NCBI GenBank assembly: GCA_013396995.1
Contig: VWZP01005794.1
Span: 609,685-673,684, forward strand
Length of the DNA stretch: 64,000 nucleotides
From: Dicaeum eximium
Lineage: Eukaryota; Chordata; Aves; Passeriformes; Dicaeidae
Direction: 5' to 3'
Part shown: piece by piece, positions 10,379 through 22,300 of the stretch
Layout of the letters: each line of letters opens with the position of its first letter
How positions within the stretch are numbered: the stretch's first letter is position 1
Position numbers and translations under genes: made by a program
Notes under the pieces: model-generated
What the model was told of the DNA's origin: nothing
The model's input: the letters and a program-made list of their open reading frames with translations, nothing else
Database searches by the model: none

Positions 10379-12160
10379 GTTAGTTCATTCAATCTTAAAA
10401 TGGTTGTGCATATGTGATAAATAAGAAAGTATGAGTTACAATTTTGGGAGGAAATTTGACTGCTGATACTGTGTATTATCTCACTGTTTTTATGGACTTA
10501 AGGTCTGTTTTATGGGTTTGGCACAAAAGGACTCCAGGGGATGTCCTTCCAATATTGTATTTTTGGCATAATAACGTGCTGTTAGATCTGGGATGTATTT
10601 TGAAGTGCACAGTAGTTTTATTGTTATTCAAATCAGTTTATTGGTGTTTGCATTACTTTATTTGGCTAAACATTAGGATTCTTCCATATCAGGTGAGCTT
10701 CAAATAGTAGTTCGCCCTATGAAGCCACTTTTTAATTTTAAATTTATTTTAATTCTAATTTTTTTATTGTGTCATGAGAAATAGTGCAGCTGGATTTCAA
10801 TTCCACAACAATTTCCCTGGATTTTGAAGATTGTGTTTCTGATTTGGGGTTGAAATTGGTGATTATTTTGCAGAATGCACACTGCCCTGTTGCATATGAT
10901 GCTTGTCATGATGTGTGTGGAGAGCCTGGCACACACAGTAGAAGTGCTGCAGATCCCTAGGGTTGACACCTTACAGAGGGTACACAGAATCCATTGCAAG
11001 GCGTTTGGGTTGTCTGTGACCTTGCTGAGAGTCTGAAAGCTCAGGTTGTCTCATTCCCCAGGCATCCTGGATTGAGTTGTGCCTCTCAGAGCTGGTCACC
11101 CTGTCTGGTCTGTTACAGTAGTCCACAAAACACTAAAAAACAGGTGCCTAGTGCAACTCTTAGGTTGCCTAGGGAAGGGTTGCAGGGGTTTGTCTTCAGA
11201 TCTTAAATTAACGAACAACCTTTTGGAGTGTGGACAGCTCTGTGCAGGACGATACTTTGGAAGCCTTAAGCACCATGAAGATCAGACTCTAGTGAGTGTG
11301 TAGTCACATATTAAACATGTTCTACTGTTAAAAGCATGATTTTTTCTAATAGAGACATAATCCACACCTCTCATCACTGCTTCTCCTTGCAGAAGCACAG
11401 CCAAACTCTGATGACAGATGAGACTTCTTAACCTTTCCTTTTTTTATATATTTTTGCCCACCAGCAATGAAGATCAAAATCTTCACTACTGCTGTTTGGA
11501 AAAAAAGAGATGTTTGTATAGATAACTATGGAAATAAATTGTTGTGAAGCTGATTGTTGTAGCAATAAATAGCAATTTAAGCACAAAACCAGTTTAATAT
11601 TGTTTAGATTTGCTGTGTTTTTCATATTGAGTATTTCCTCTAACCTTCCTATTTTTAGCCATTTCTGGCTTTTTTGCACATGCAGAAGAAATTTGGCTGG
11701 TTTTATCTGCCATTCCTAGTGACTGAAATAATGGATTCTAACATTTTTCTTTCCAAATATAAATCAGCATTTTTTCCCTCGTTTCTTCTAATAAAGAAGA
11801 TAAAAATCTCTGTTTACATAGCACTGAGCTTATTATGTTTTTCTTATATTTCCTCTTAAAAACACATAGGTAGGTTTTTAGATTTATAGGTGCTGCATTG
11901 CTGGTGTGGCTTTAGCCCAGCTGTATTTATTTAAGGAGGCTATTTCAGTTCAGTGGCAGACCATCATTTTAATAGTGATGGGTTTTTCTAAAAGATTTAA
12001 TATTTTTAAATTAAATCTTGATAGTAAATGGAATCCTCACAGTCTTCCTTTAATAATTAATGTAAGCAATATAGAAGAATTTTTAGGAAATGTTTTCCTT
12101 TTGTTCTATAACTGGTGGAAATGTGCTCATGGTAGTAAATGTGACTTTCTTGCATTGCAG
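10379..12160 (+). other. ARHGEF10 intron between exons f and g
   Basis: Mostly AT-rich, with a moderately GC-rich patch around 10900-11200 that I cannot assign to a repeat. Nothing else recognised. Confidence 0.65.
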
Positions 12161-12253
12161 CAGTGTCAGGAGTCAAGCCCTGATCGCATAACACTGTATG
12201 GTTTAATGATGAAACCTATCCAACGTTTTCCACAGTTCATTCTACTACTGCAG
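12161..12253 (+). CDS. ARHGEF10: ARHGEF10 exon g: DH conserved region 3
   Basis: The acceptor is cattgcag|cagtgt and the donor ctgcag|gtaaaa; 93 bases, phase 0 to 0, residues 241-271. It encodes QCQESSPDRITLYGLMMKPI and then QRFPQFILLLQ. The KPIQRFPQFILLL stretch is the most conserved helix of DH domains (conserved region 3), which forms much of the GTPase-binding face. The acceptor is a tandem cag-cag, so a one-codon shorter form lacking the first Gln is possible. The longer form matches the family length. Confidence 0.97.
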
Positions 12254-13666
12254 GTAAAAAATGTTTACCAAAGGGAGGCTCCTTTTGTGCTCTTGCATAT
12301 TACAAGATTGGGATTACATGGTAGCTGTCTTCTGCTAGAGGATCATGCTGCAGTGGAAGTGACCACTAGATCATGGGGAAATAAAGAGGAAATTTCAGTG
12401 CATTAAACATGCTGATCTCATGGTCTGATTTACAGTGACAGGCAGTAAGGGCACTGCAGGAAAACCTTAGTATCTAGATTTACTGTAGATTACCTGCTAA
12501 GTAAAATATAGCTTATAAATAGTTTTCTAGTAAAGGTGTAGTTCAAATATGCTACTTGTTTATACCTATTTGTTAGCTAATATCACTTCAACAGGTGACT
12601 AGGAACTTAGTGGCATTACTTTCCATTGAAGAAAAAACCAAGAGGATTAAATTCATGGCTTGGATAGTTCAGAATATATGTGAGATGCAGAGCAACAGTC
12701 CACTCTCTGACTGCTTGGCTCACAGGACCTGCTAGAGTGTGTTGCAGCTCCTTCTGACCTGCAGCATCTTGTTTCTCTTCCCATGGAAACTGTGGATTTG
12801 ACAGGGAGTCCTTGGGTCTCGTCTCAACAGGCAGTCAAGCTGCAGAACAAGCACAATTCCCCAGTGTAGACCTGCTCCAGACGAATTTACTCTGTTTGTA
12901 CCCCCTTCCAGACCACAGCGGATCTCCCCCAGTATACACTGTGTGCTAGCTTTGTTTGCAGGTGCTGCAGAGGAGGACAGGCTTTGGGCTGCAGGTCTGG
13001 GAATTACTGTGGGTAAAGGAGCAGAGGTGGTTGTGGGGGAAGCATGTGGGTCAGAAGCCATGGTGAGAGTTTTTGAAGTAGCAGGAACAATGACATTTAT
13101 GGTGGCAGGAAGACAGGGCGAATATAAAGAAATTTTTAAGTGCTCTGGGTATGGAGACAGTATACTTGTCTCTACTCTTCCTACTGTATGCCTATGAAAG
13201 AGAAAGACTTGGAGGAGCTGTATGACCTTAATGAAGTCATGTCTCCTACTTTAGGAGTATGCTCTCCATGTTTCAATGAGGAATAATAACAGTAATAAAG
13301 ATAATATTATTATGACAGTAAATATCAGAAAATTTTCATTTTAAATAATTGTTTATAAACACATACCTATTATACATAATATAATACTGATTGCCAGATT
13401 GTTTAATACTATGTCCCTTCTCTGTAATTTTGTTCTTTAAATAAAAATGTATGTGATCCCATTCAGTATATTTTTAAAGAATTACTAGGATATTTGGGAA
13501 ATTAAGCAATGTGCTGCCTGAATATTCATTAGGTGTTTATTGGTCTTATTCTTTAGTAATACTCAAGTAAAGAATGTAGTTGTAACTGTACATCCTGTAA
13601 TCTTTGGAACCTGACTTTGAAACTAAATCTGATTTTTTTTTTGATTGTTTTATAATTACCCCTCAG
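12254..13666 (+). other. ARHGEF10 intron between exons g and h
   Basis: A GC-richer block at about 12690-13080 carries overlapping open frames on both strands but no recognisable protein. The rest is AT-rich, with a very AT-rich stretch at 13270-13460. Confidence 0.65.
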
Positions 13667-13837
13667 GATATGTTGAAGAACACTAATAAAGGACATCCTG
13701 ACAGATTACCTCTACAAATGGCTCTTACAGAACTTGAGACACTGGCAGAGAAATTAAATGAAAGGAAAAGAGATGCAGATCAGCGCTGTGAAATAAAACA
13801 AATAGCAAAAGCAATGAATGAACGTTACCTAAACAAG
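13667..13837 (+). CDS. ARHGEF10: ARHGEF10 exon h: C-terminal DH helix
   Basis: The acceptor is ccctcag|gatatg and the donor aacaag|gtaagg; 171 bases, phase 0 to 0, residues 272-328. It encodes DMLKNTNKGHPDRLPLQMAL, then TELETLAEKLNERKRDADQ, and ends NERYLNK. This is the long last helix of the DH domain that leads into the PH region. Strong conservation with the mammalian protein is evident. Confidence 0.97.
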
Positions 13838-15556
13838 GTAAGGAAAGTAGGAAAGTATAATAGAAATGGAAGAGTCAGTTTCTGGGCCTTGAACAATCTC
13901 TACAACAGAGACCAAAGTGACTATGTTGGTTTTTTATGAAGGAATGGGGTTGTTTATGGAGATACATAAAAGCACATCTTTTAGGAAAGCAATAGTCAAC
14001 CAGAAAGTGCTTGTTTTAAGCTATTTACCAGGAATGGAATACTGAATTTATTTTCATACTGGAACAGTATTTTCATTCTAAGTGCGTTAGAAGATGGATT
14101 CAGACATTTTACTTCCTTTTCTAGTTGTCATAATCCTGCTTCTTGAAGCAGCTGTTAATCATCTGCAAACAGTTCCAAGACACAGAATGTGCGTTTGAAG
14201 AGGTAGCTTAGGTTACCTTTTGTCAGTTGATATTGACGGTAAGATTTTGTGTGTTATGCAGTGGGGGATTCATTGATACATACATGGATTGTCACTCCAA
14301 ATCTCACAGGATCCCGCAGGGCTTGTGTGTTAGTATCACAGAATCAGCTGAGTTGGAAGGGACCCACACGGATCATGGAGTCCAACTCCTGTCTCTGCAC
14401 AAGACCACCCCTGAGAATCACAGCAAGTGCCTGACAGTATTGTCCAAATGCTTCTTGAACTATGTCAGGCTTGGGGCTTTTACCACTACCCTGGGGAGCC
14501 TATTCCAGTGTCCAAACACCCTCTGGGTGAAGAGCCCTTCCCTCACAAGAAGCTGTAAAGCTGTAACTGCAGTGAGGTCTCCTCCTCAGTCTCTTCTTCT
14601 CCAGACCAAACAGACCAAGTGACCTCAGTCACTCCTCATATGGGTTATCCTCAAGGCCTTTCACCATCCTTGAGGTCCTCCTTAGGACACTCCCCAATAG
14701 CTTAATATCTTATGTTGTGGCACCCAAAACTGCACACAATATTCAGGTGAGGCCAGTGCAGAGCAGAGTGGGACAATCCCCTCCCTTGCCTAGATGGCAG
14801 TGCTGCTCCTGATGCACCCCAGGACATGGTTGGCCCTCCTGGGCCTGTACATTTGCATAATAGTTTTGGAACAATGCCAGCCAGGGTGAAATAGGTGATG
14901 AAGGATTAGAAAATTAGAAAATTAGTGAGTTATGGACCATTTTATTCTGTTGGACACTATGGAGATGTGTTTGACATGTAAGGGATTAGTTCACACTTGC
15001 ACAGAGTGGCTGAGGATCAGCCATTTGCCTTGAAGGCAAATGTCAGGAGCAATTTCCGTGCCAAGAGTCTCTTGGACATGTCGTCTTGTCCACAGTGTGT
15101 GACACCCTGCCAGCTGCACTCCTCAGCTGTGTGAGCCCAGGGGGACAGAGCAGGCTGAGCACACTTCCTCCTCACACTCTGGCCTCCCACTCTGGGCAGC
15201 TGGAATCATCTGTAGGTCTTCAGTGGACTATGAAAAAAGAGACTAAGGAAGGAAATGACAGATATTGTGGAAGAAATAATTTATTTTCACCAAGAAACCT
15301 TTATCAGTGTGGAAGATTCCCAGAGCAACCATGGTCTACATTAAGATGCAAAGCCCTTTAAGTCCACATGACAGCAGAACTTACTGTTTCTCTAAATCAA
15401 AAGCAGATTACTAAAGAGACCTAATTTCCTTGGCAAATCCACCTGCAATCACTTGTGCTATAATGGCAAGTGATAACCCATTGGTTTTGCTTTTTATGTG
15501 CTGGATGTTGGATGTGCAGTGTGTAATATACAATGCTGATTGTTTTCAAAATCCAG
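13838..15556 (+). other. ARHGEF10 intron between exons h and i
   Basis: Contains a CR1 3' fragment (14333-14850, minus strand). 14870-15430 includes a near-perfect short palindrome (atttgccttgaaggcaaat at about 15024) and otherwise nothing that I recognise. Confidence 0.7.
14333..14850 (-). mobile_element. CR1 LINE 3' fragment
   Basis: The plus strand reads tatcacagaatcagctgagt, then ttggaagggacc and gagtccaactcc, the reverse complement of the CR1 3' terminus. It continues through the ttccagtgtccaaacaccct and tgaggtcctcctt blocks to aatattcaggtgaggcc and cctgatgcacccc. About 515 bp of the 3' part is kept. The copy is moderately diverged. The open frames across it are on the antisense side and carry no meaning. 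Confidence 0.9.
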
Positions 15557-15702
15557 CTACTCAGCAACGGAAACAGATACCTCATACGGACTGATGATAT
15601 GGTTGAGACAGTTTATAATGACAAAGGAGAAATTATCAAAACCAAAGAACGGCGACTTTTCATGTTAAATGATGTGCTGATGTGTGCAACAGTAAATATT
15701 CG
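15557..15702 (+). CDS. ARHGEF10: ARHGEF10 exon i: first part of PH region
   Basis: The acceptor is aatccag|ctactc and the donor attcg|gtaaga; 146 bases, phase 0 in and phase 2 out, residues 329-376 plus two bases. It encodes LLSNGNRYLIRTDDMVETVY, then KTKERRLFMLNDVLMCATV. The KERR-LFMLNDVLMCA stretch is the typical first beta-strands of a PH domain following a DH domain. Confidence 0.97.
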
Positions 15703-17973
15703 GTAAGATTTAACTTACAGTTTTTAGATGATCATTTGAACTTCAGGTGGAAAACATGACATTTATTGAATTGCTTTTCTGTGTTTCTGTATTTATTGCA
15801 GCTAATGATTTCTAGGAGTAGTCATAATAAGTGGATAGTCAAATAAATGAACTAGCTTTGTTATAGTGCTCCAAATTGCTGCCTGATATTTGGAAGTTCT
15901 AGAGTAAATCTGTAAGAAAATTATATCAGTTGGAGATTGCCCTGTAGTGTCTTGTTATTGCTGTGTTAGTAGAATACAGGCATGCTCCAGGGTAAGACTT
16001 TTTTCTCTTCTTCCTTAAATTCAGACTGAACAGTACACACAGATTTGTAACTTGACACAATTTGTAAATTAAATACCACTCTCTGCAAAACAAACAACCT
16101 CCAACAAACAAACAAACAAAACAAAACCCATAAAGGTAATGCAGGTTGCCAGAACAAACCTGGAACTTGATAACAAAGTTCCAGATGGTGAGGGGTTGTT
16201 ACCTCTGAAGACCAAACATTGAAGGATTAAAGGTGAAATGCTTTGAAAAAAGCATTTTTTCATAGTTTCTTCTGTGCTTTTGTTGGCTGTAATTATTACT
16301 GTTACTAAATGTTTGTGTATGCCAAGGTTGTGTTCACATTCATATGTTGCTTGTATCATAAATTGTATTATGTAATGGTACATTCTGACAAAGAAAATGT
16401 GGATCGTTAAAATCTTCCAAGAACAGCTTTTCTTAAGCACAATATGAGTTGATATCTTAATTCATTACTGAAGTATGAATCCTATACATATATTTCTAAG
16501 TGTGTGATTGCTTGGTCTCATGTCAGTGAGTGAGAAGTGCCATGTAACAACTATACTTCAGAAAATTAACAAGCTTATGTCAATTATCCTGTGATCCTTG
16601 CCTTTACAAATTCTCTACTTTCTTAGTAACACTTGAGTATTGTTTTAAACTATTCATATTTTATCTTCTTTCATACCAGCAAAGTCTTGTATTTTCTGTA
16701 TTTGTATTCGAAGTAGCAGAGTGCAGTCTGTTTTTATTTTCCATGTTAAAAGTTCATGATCATGCCAAGTCTCTGACCCTCTGAAGGTCATGTCCTCTGT
16801 AAAAGTCTGTATCTTTTGCAAGCCATAGAAAATTCCTCTGTAACTAGTGGTCCCTAGGCACCTGAGACGTCTGAGTGTTCCTGGTTTGCAAAAGATAGAC
16901 ATTTTTACAGATGACATGACCCTCAGGTCTTTGCACACAGTTTAGATGACCAAGAGGAGCTGAAGGAACAGCCCCTGGATTGGGTGGGTCCTATCCCTAG
17001 TCACTGAACAACTGTGTCCTGCCCAGTTTTTTTTTGTTTCTTCTGAGCTAGGTCAAGAATTTAAAAATATTTACTTAAGTTGTGGAAGTTGTGTTCTTTG
17101 TTCATACTTGCTTCCTCATTGAAACAAAAGTCTGTGTTGCAGATAGGTAGCTGACTAGCTGAACTTCAGCATTTAGTTACTGTTCTCAATAAATGCATAT
17201 TGCTGATTTCTCTCAAGCATTTGACTTCTGGATTTGAGTCATACTTTCTGTGAAGTAAACCTTTTTTGTTCACTTTAACATCTCTTTTGTCCTTTATAAT
17301 AAATGTTCATTACATATTCTTGAATGGGAATAAAGGAATGAAGGAAACAAAATAAAATTAGTATTGATGTAATTTCTATTCCTAATGAGCTTCCTCAGTG
17401 TGCTTTTCCCTCTGAAAAGCCTATTGTGATACACACTTCTTAAGCAGCAGCTCAGGCAGGATTACTGTTGGGAGCTGCAGCAGCTGCAGAGGTCTGCTGA
17501 ACAGAACAGTCTGGGCTGTGGAGCTTGGCAGAAATGTTGGCTTGTCAGCCCTGCAGAGGTTATGTTGTTCTTGTTGCCAGCAGTCATTCAAAGGTCCCAT
17601 CATCCGTACTTCCCTAAACCTAGCAGTTAGGGCCCAAAAAGAAGTGTTTCAAAAAAAATAAGGAAAATGTGGAGCCAAAGTATAATCCCAAGCACTTGTA
17701 TTAGGATTTTGGAATGCAGATTGATCTTAAAAGATGGTCATTTATGTTTTGCTATAGAAGTGTAAGGACTATTGTTGGTAGACAAGATTATCTGCACGTG
17801 CTCTTTGCACACCGGGAAAGGTCAGCTACAAAAGTCAACCTGTTGCATGTATTTCTTTCAAGTTTTGCACTGTACTCAAGCTGATAAACCAGCAGATTTT
17901 AGAAGCTAAAATAATAAATAATATGCCATGAAACACAGTTGTTTGTCACAGCAATAATTTGTGCATCTTCCAG
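15703..17973 (+). other. ARHGEF10 intron between exons i and j
   Basis: Holds a CAAA-type simple repeat (16102-16127). A purine/CAG-rich patch near 17440-17600 shows short gctgcag palindromes. No gene or transposon is recognised. Confidence 0.65.
16102..16127. repeat. Short (CAAA)n simple repeat
   Basis: The run of caaa and caaaa units (acaaacaaacaaacaaaaca core) is a short A-rich microsatellite in the intron. Confidence 0.85.
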
Positions 17974-18149
17974 CTCTTCCTATGAAAGCAGTGGCACCAT
18001 GACAACTGGCCAGAGGTATTTATTGAAGTGGAGCGTACCGCTGGGACAAGTGGATGTCATAGAGTATGGCAGCAGTGAGGGTCAAGGAGACAACTGCAGA
18101 TTCCCACCCCAGCTCTCTGCTGAAAATGTCATCATTAACTCGAAGCCAA
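17974..18149 (+). CDS. ARHGEF10: ARHGEF10 exon j: PH region, variable insert
   Basis: The acceptor is tcttccag|ctcttc and the donor gccaa|gtaagt; 176 bases, phase 2 in and phase 1 out, residues 377-435 plus one base. After the split Arg it reads SSYESSGTMTTGQRYLLKW, then SVPLGQVDVIEYGSSEGQG, and a less conserved tail ending NSKPS. The QRYLLKWSVPLG...IEYGSS core is diagnostic for ARHGEF10. The serine-rich start and the tail look like variable loops. Confidence 0.96.
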
Positions 18150-19029
18150 GTAAGTGACAGGAGTTACTGACTTTTACAGACTACTTCATTAAAATCCATA
18201 TTTGAAATTCAATGGGCTACTGAAAACAAAGAAAAGCATTTTGTCCATGAAGATTTCTGTAACATGAAGAGGACTAAAGCCTCTTTCTTTGGAAACTGAG
18301 AATACATAGTGACCACCAGGCTCCTGCCTTGCAACATGAATTACTTGTATTTGTTGTAGTTTAGAATTTTATGCATGAATGAGTAAAGAGTTCTAAAGCA
18401 GGAGAGCGTGCAGACATGCAAAAATATGGGGTTTGGCTCTGCCTTTGATTTTTATTCCATTGTTAGAGCAAAGAAGTTTTTCTCAATAAAGGTGACCAAG
18501 CCACCCTTCTGCTGTGATTAAGAGTCTGGACACAAGTGGTTAGTGCAGGGTAGAATTAACTCACTTCTCTCAAGCCCATGGTATCTTGCCCTTCAAACTA
18601 ATGCTTCAGAAAAATACCTTAATTAATGTTTTTGAAACAATATGTTAATAGGTAATTTCCTCCTAGCGTCTCTTCAAACAGGACCTCAAGCTCTGAAGTT
18701 TACAAATTCTTCTGTGCTATTTAATCCCCCCACAAGTCTACCAACTGCCTTCAAGAGAAATACGAATTGTAAGACTTGTTAGCTAGACTTGCATACATAA
18801 GGAGTTATTTTTGTATCCTGTTTATTGCCTAAATATTGTAATATTAAATGCATTTAATATCTCTAGATTGTAATTTTATTCCTATTAATGGATTATAATT
18901 CCCATGGATTTCAGAGCTAGTAGCTCTAGGCATTATTTCACACTACATTTATTTAATATTGCACCCTTGGCTTCATGAATTTTCCCATATATATGCTATA
19001 TGTGCTATACAGAGGCATAAATGCTACAG

Positions 19030-19250
19030 CATCAGTGTAGCACTTACTTCCCCCTGTGTTCTCCAGGTGTTTTTCACTAGCTCCAGAATAACCCTTGTAA
19101 CTTTACCAGACATTGAAGTGAGAGTGACAGGCATGTAGTTACCACAGTCACCCTTCTTGCCTTGGGACAATGTTTGCCAGGTTCCAGTTGACTGGGACCT
19201 CTTAAGATACCCAATTGGATTGTATATGTAGAAGGAGGGCATCAAGAAAG
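19030..19250 (-). mobile_element. CR1 LINE fragment, reverse-transcriptase start region
   Basis: The minus-strand translation contains GDCGNYMPVTLTSMSGKVT, preceded by STGTWQT and a K-rich stretch. This is the well-known CR1 ORF2 segment around the GNYRPVSLTSVPGKV motif. One frame is open for 73 codons (19245 down to 19024), but the sequence is diverged and truncated at both ends. It is a dead LINE fragment and not a gene. Confidence 0.85.
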
Positions 19251-21843
19251 TTCAGTGCCACCTGTTCTTTTATGATTGAAAAAAGGATGGGTGAAAGCAC
19301 AGTGAGTTTTTAATATGTCATATTGATATGAAATAATATACACTTTCCAAAAACATAAATAGTATAGTCAAAGGACAAATTTGTAACTTCTTACCAAAAT
19401 ATTCAGTATTGCCCCTCTAGAAGAATCAGAAGACAACGTTCCCTTGCAATTCATCCATGTGTATATAAAATCACTGTGAATATGTGTATGTCACTGCTTT
19501 TAAAATGAGAATATAGTAACGGAAATCAAACATACTGGCCAGAGTTTCAGTTTCTCAGACTTCTGGCACATGTTAGGAGTTTGCAGCACTTAATGCAAAC
19601 TGTTGATGTGAATTGTGGTTTGTGCTGAGGCAAATGCCGGGTTGGTGCTGCAGCAACAGCAACCACCAGTTGTCTGTTCTTGGGTCCCCAAGAATGAAAA
19701 GGGTGAGTGAGAAGTTTCTCACAGTGCTTTTATTCAAGAAGACCAGATTAGAGAGACTCTGTAGAACCAAAGGGAGAGGGCTAGGCATCCTGCCATGTCT
19801 GGGTGGGAAACCAGTGCCTGGCAGCAGTGTTCTGCTCTGATCAGGTTCATTAGGAGACATAGACAGCACAGACAGTTACTTGAACAAAGAAACATCAATT
19901 TGAGCCATATGTCTAAAGGCTGAAAGGGGAAATGAGCCAGACACATCTGTACTATATATCCATGCATTGATGACCATTGAAGAAAACAGTGAAGTCAAAA
20001 ATCAGGTTAGTATGCTTATGGCTGCATTTTCATGTCATTTTTTCTTTCACAGGTTTGTAACTGAGAGCAAAGCTCAGCACTGCTAAACCATGGCTGCTCC
20101 CCTTTCTCATTCGGAGTTACAGGGATACATTTGTACTCGATTGTGTTTTTGATCTCTGTGGGGTTTGTTTACTGTCAAATATAGTAGTGACATGATGCTG
20201 AAGTACAGAAATTATTCCTGTCTTCCAAAGTTTCCTTCTGCTTGATGCAGTCACTTTGTGTAGGCCTCTGGGTGTTGCCACGGAAACATGGAGTGACCTT
20301 GGATGGGCTACAGTGTGCATTTGTTTCTGTCAACATCTTGCTCAGTGGAACGGAAGCTCTTTTCAAAAATGGAGATAGTGCTGCTGTGATAGCCATTGCC
20401 ATTAAAGCTGGTTTTTTTGCAGGTTTGTCTAATGAGGGATACAGAATTGGGAAAGGAAAAAAAAAGTCAGCTTCATGATCCCTCTAAGGCACAGCAATAG
20501 TAGTACAATGTCCAGAGTAAGCAAAACTAATATTAAGTGACATATCAATTCCAGCATTGGTGATAAGATTTTAGAAAGAAAGATGTGGCATGACTTGCTA
20601 ATTGAACTAGCTTTCATCTCAATGAAATATATAAAGATTAATAGTGTGAGGCTCTATTTTAAAGTTAATGTTATTGAAGACAATACTGTGCACTAAAGGA
20701 GATTTAATGTTTATAAATGTACACTGTCACTGATATATGCAAAAAGACCAAAGAGTTTAAATAAATCTAGTGCCAAAAAGCCTGATCTGAGCAAATGGAG
20801 TGACATTAAATAGTTCACTTTGTTAAGCGGACATAAGTTTCTATCTAGTGGATTAGGCAAGGATAAATTTAGGTGTTACATGCTTGTTTCACCCATGCAG
20901 AGTGGGATTCTTCTCTTTGCCTTTTGTATTTTTTATAGTGGTTATAGGATTTGTCATCCACTTCCTATAAACCTTGTTCTGTGTTGCCAGGGATCTCATC
21001 CACATCATGACACAGAGTAGTAAAAGTATTAGAAACCCAACTGATGTGTATGAAAGAGAGAGGTGAGCTCCTCACAGTGCCATTTCCATATGAGGTGTTA
21101 TAGTCTGGTGGGAGCTCCAGTGTAAACCTGGCAGCTCAGCCAGTTACAACTGCCTGCAGAGTTGTCTTGGGACCCTTGCAGTACTAAAGTTGTTTAAATG
21201 CCTTCACATATGTACTTTCATTGCCTGTTTACAGCAGTTTGTAATTTTGCACCCAGTTTCTCCCTTGCCCTTTGTGGTCATGCAGTTGCATCCCAGAGGT
21301 CCTGTGTGACCCCTCTCCCTCCTTTGGAGGACAGGGTCTTCCAGGTCCATGCTGTCCTCAGCCTTCCTCTTTGGCCCTTGTGAGAGAAAAGGCCATGGCA
21401 CTTCTTTTCTTTCACTCTCAAGTCTTTGTTTACAGCATTTTTCTTCCTCATGGGAACACAGCCAGGAACTACAGTCAGTACATAGTCCAGGAAGACCCCT
21501 GACCATTGTCCCAGCTAGTGTGACATTGGGGAGCCAGGCTATGGGGTCCACTCTAATGAGCATATCAGGGCTGCAGTGTTTCTCCCTCATGTTCCCTGCT
21601 GCTTTAATCTCTGACACGGTACAGCCACCTCTGTCAGAAGGAAAAATATTTATGGCACTTTATATCTGAAATTCCCTGTGTGGTCAGGATTAGCTGGAGC
21701 TTAATATGATCTTGAAGCCACGCTCTCAATGTATGAACTACTTCTCACTATCTTGGAGGCTTTACATTTCCTTGGTGGTTTTGCATTATTTTGCATAATT
21801 TTATTCACAAATGGTATAGTGCTAGGAATTCAATACCTTCCTC

Positions 21844-21872
21844 ACTACTTGCAGTTGCAAGCTGCAAGTAGT
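21844..21872. repeat. Perfect hairpin, 11-bp stem
   Basis: actacttgcag (21844-21854) is followed after 7 bases by its exact reverse complement ctgcaagtagt (21862-21872). Function unknown. Confidence 0.8.
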
Positions 21873-22069
21873 TCATTTTATCTTACTATTCCTCAAGATA
21901 TGTGAATAAGCAGTTTTGTGGTTAGGTGGTAGTTTTTATGCAACCTATTTCTTCAGTGTTCAGATCTGGTACAATGAGAAATTAATGTAATTATCAGTTG
22001 AGAGAAAGGCATTATCAACTGACAGTGAGGTGAAACGTTAAAAATACTTTATCAGAGTTGAGACTTGTG

Positions 22070-22300
22070 TCAAAGGAAATACAGGCTGGACATTAGGAAG
22101 AAGTTTTCCACAGAACGAGTGATTAAGTTCTGGAATAGTCTGCCCAGGGAGGTGGTGGAGTCACCATCCCTGGATGTGTTTATAAAAAGATTGGATGTGG
22201 CACTCAGTGCCGTGATGTAGTTGAGGTCTTAAGGCACAGGTTGGACTCAGTGATCTTGAAGGTCTCTTCCACCCTAGTCATGCTGTGTGATTCTGTGTGA
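22070..22300 (+). mobile_element. CR1 LINE 3'-end fragment
   Basis: Sense CR1 3' UTR: ggctggacattaggaagaag, then tctgcccagggaggtggtgg, gagtcaccatccctggatgt, ggttggactcagtgatcttg and the end ttctgtgtga. About 230 bp in the same orientation as the host gene. The 5' truncation is typical of CR1 insertion. Confidence 0.92.

Noticed and set aside
11906..12406. A 166-codon plus-strand open frame
   Set aside because: Only its middle part (12161-12253) is a real ARHGEF10 exon; the rest is intron that happens to lack stops.
14227..14622. A 131-codon plus-strand open frame
   Set aside because: It is antisense to the CR1 3' fragment and is explained by that repeat.
17450..17500. gctgcagcagctgcag palindromic patch
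   Set aside because: Short CAG-type low complexity, too common to call a feature.
20242..20478. A plus-strand frame with a smooth hydrophobic stretch (AAVIAIAIKAGFFAG)
   Set aside because: It does not match ARHGEF10 or any family I know, and it has no flanking splice signals in the right frame.
21204..21617. A 137-codon minus-strand open frame with overlapping plus-strand frames
   Set aside because: No recognisable domain, no splice context, no homologue I know; probably chance in a GC-richer stretch.
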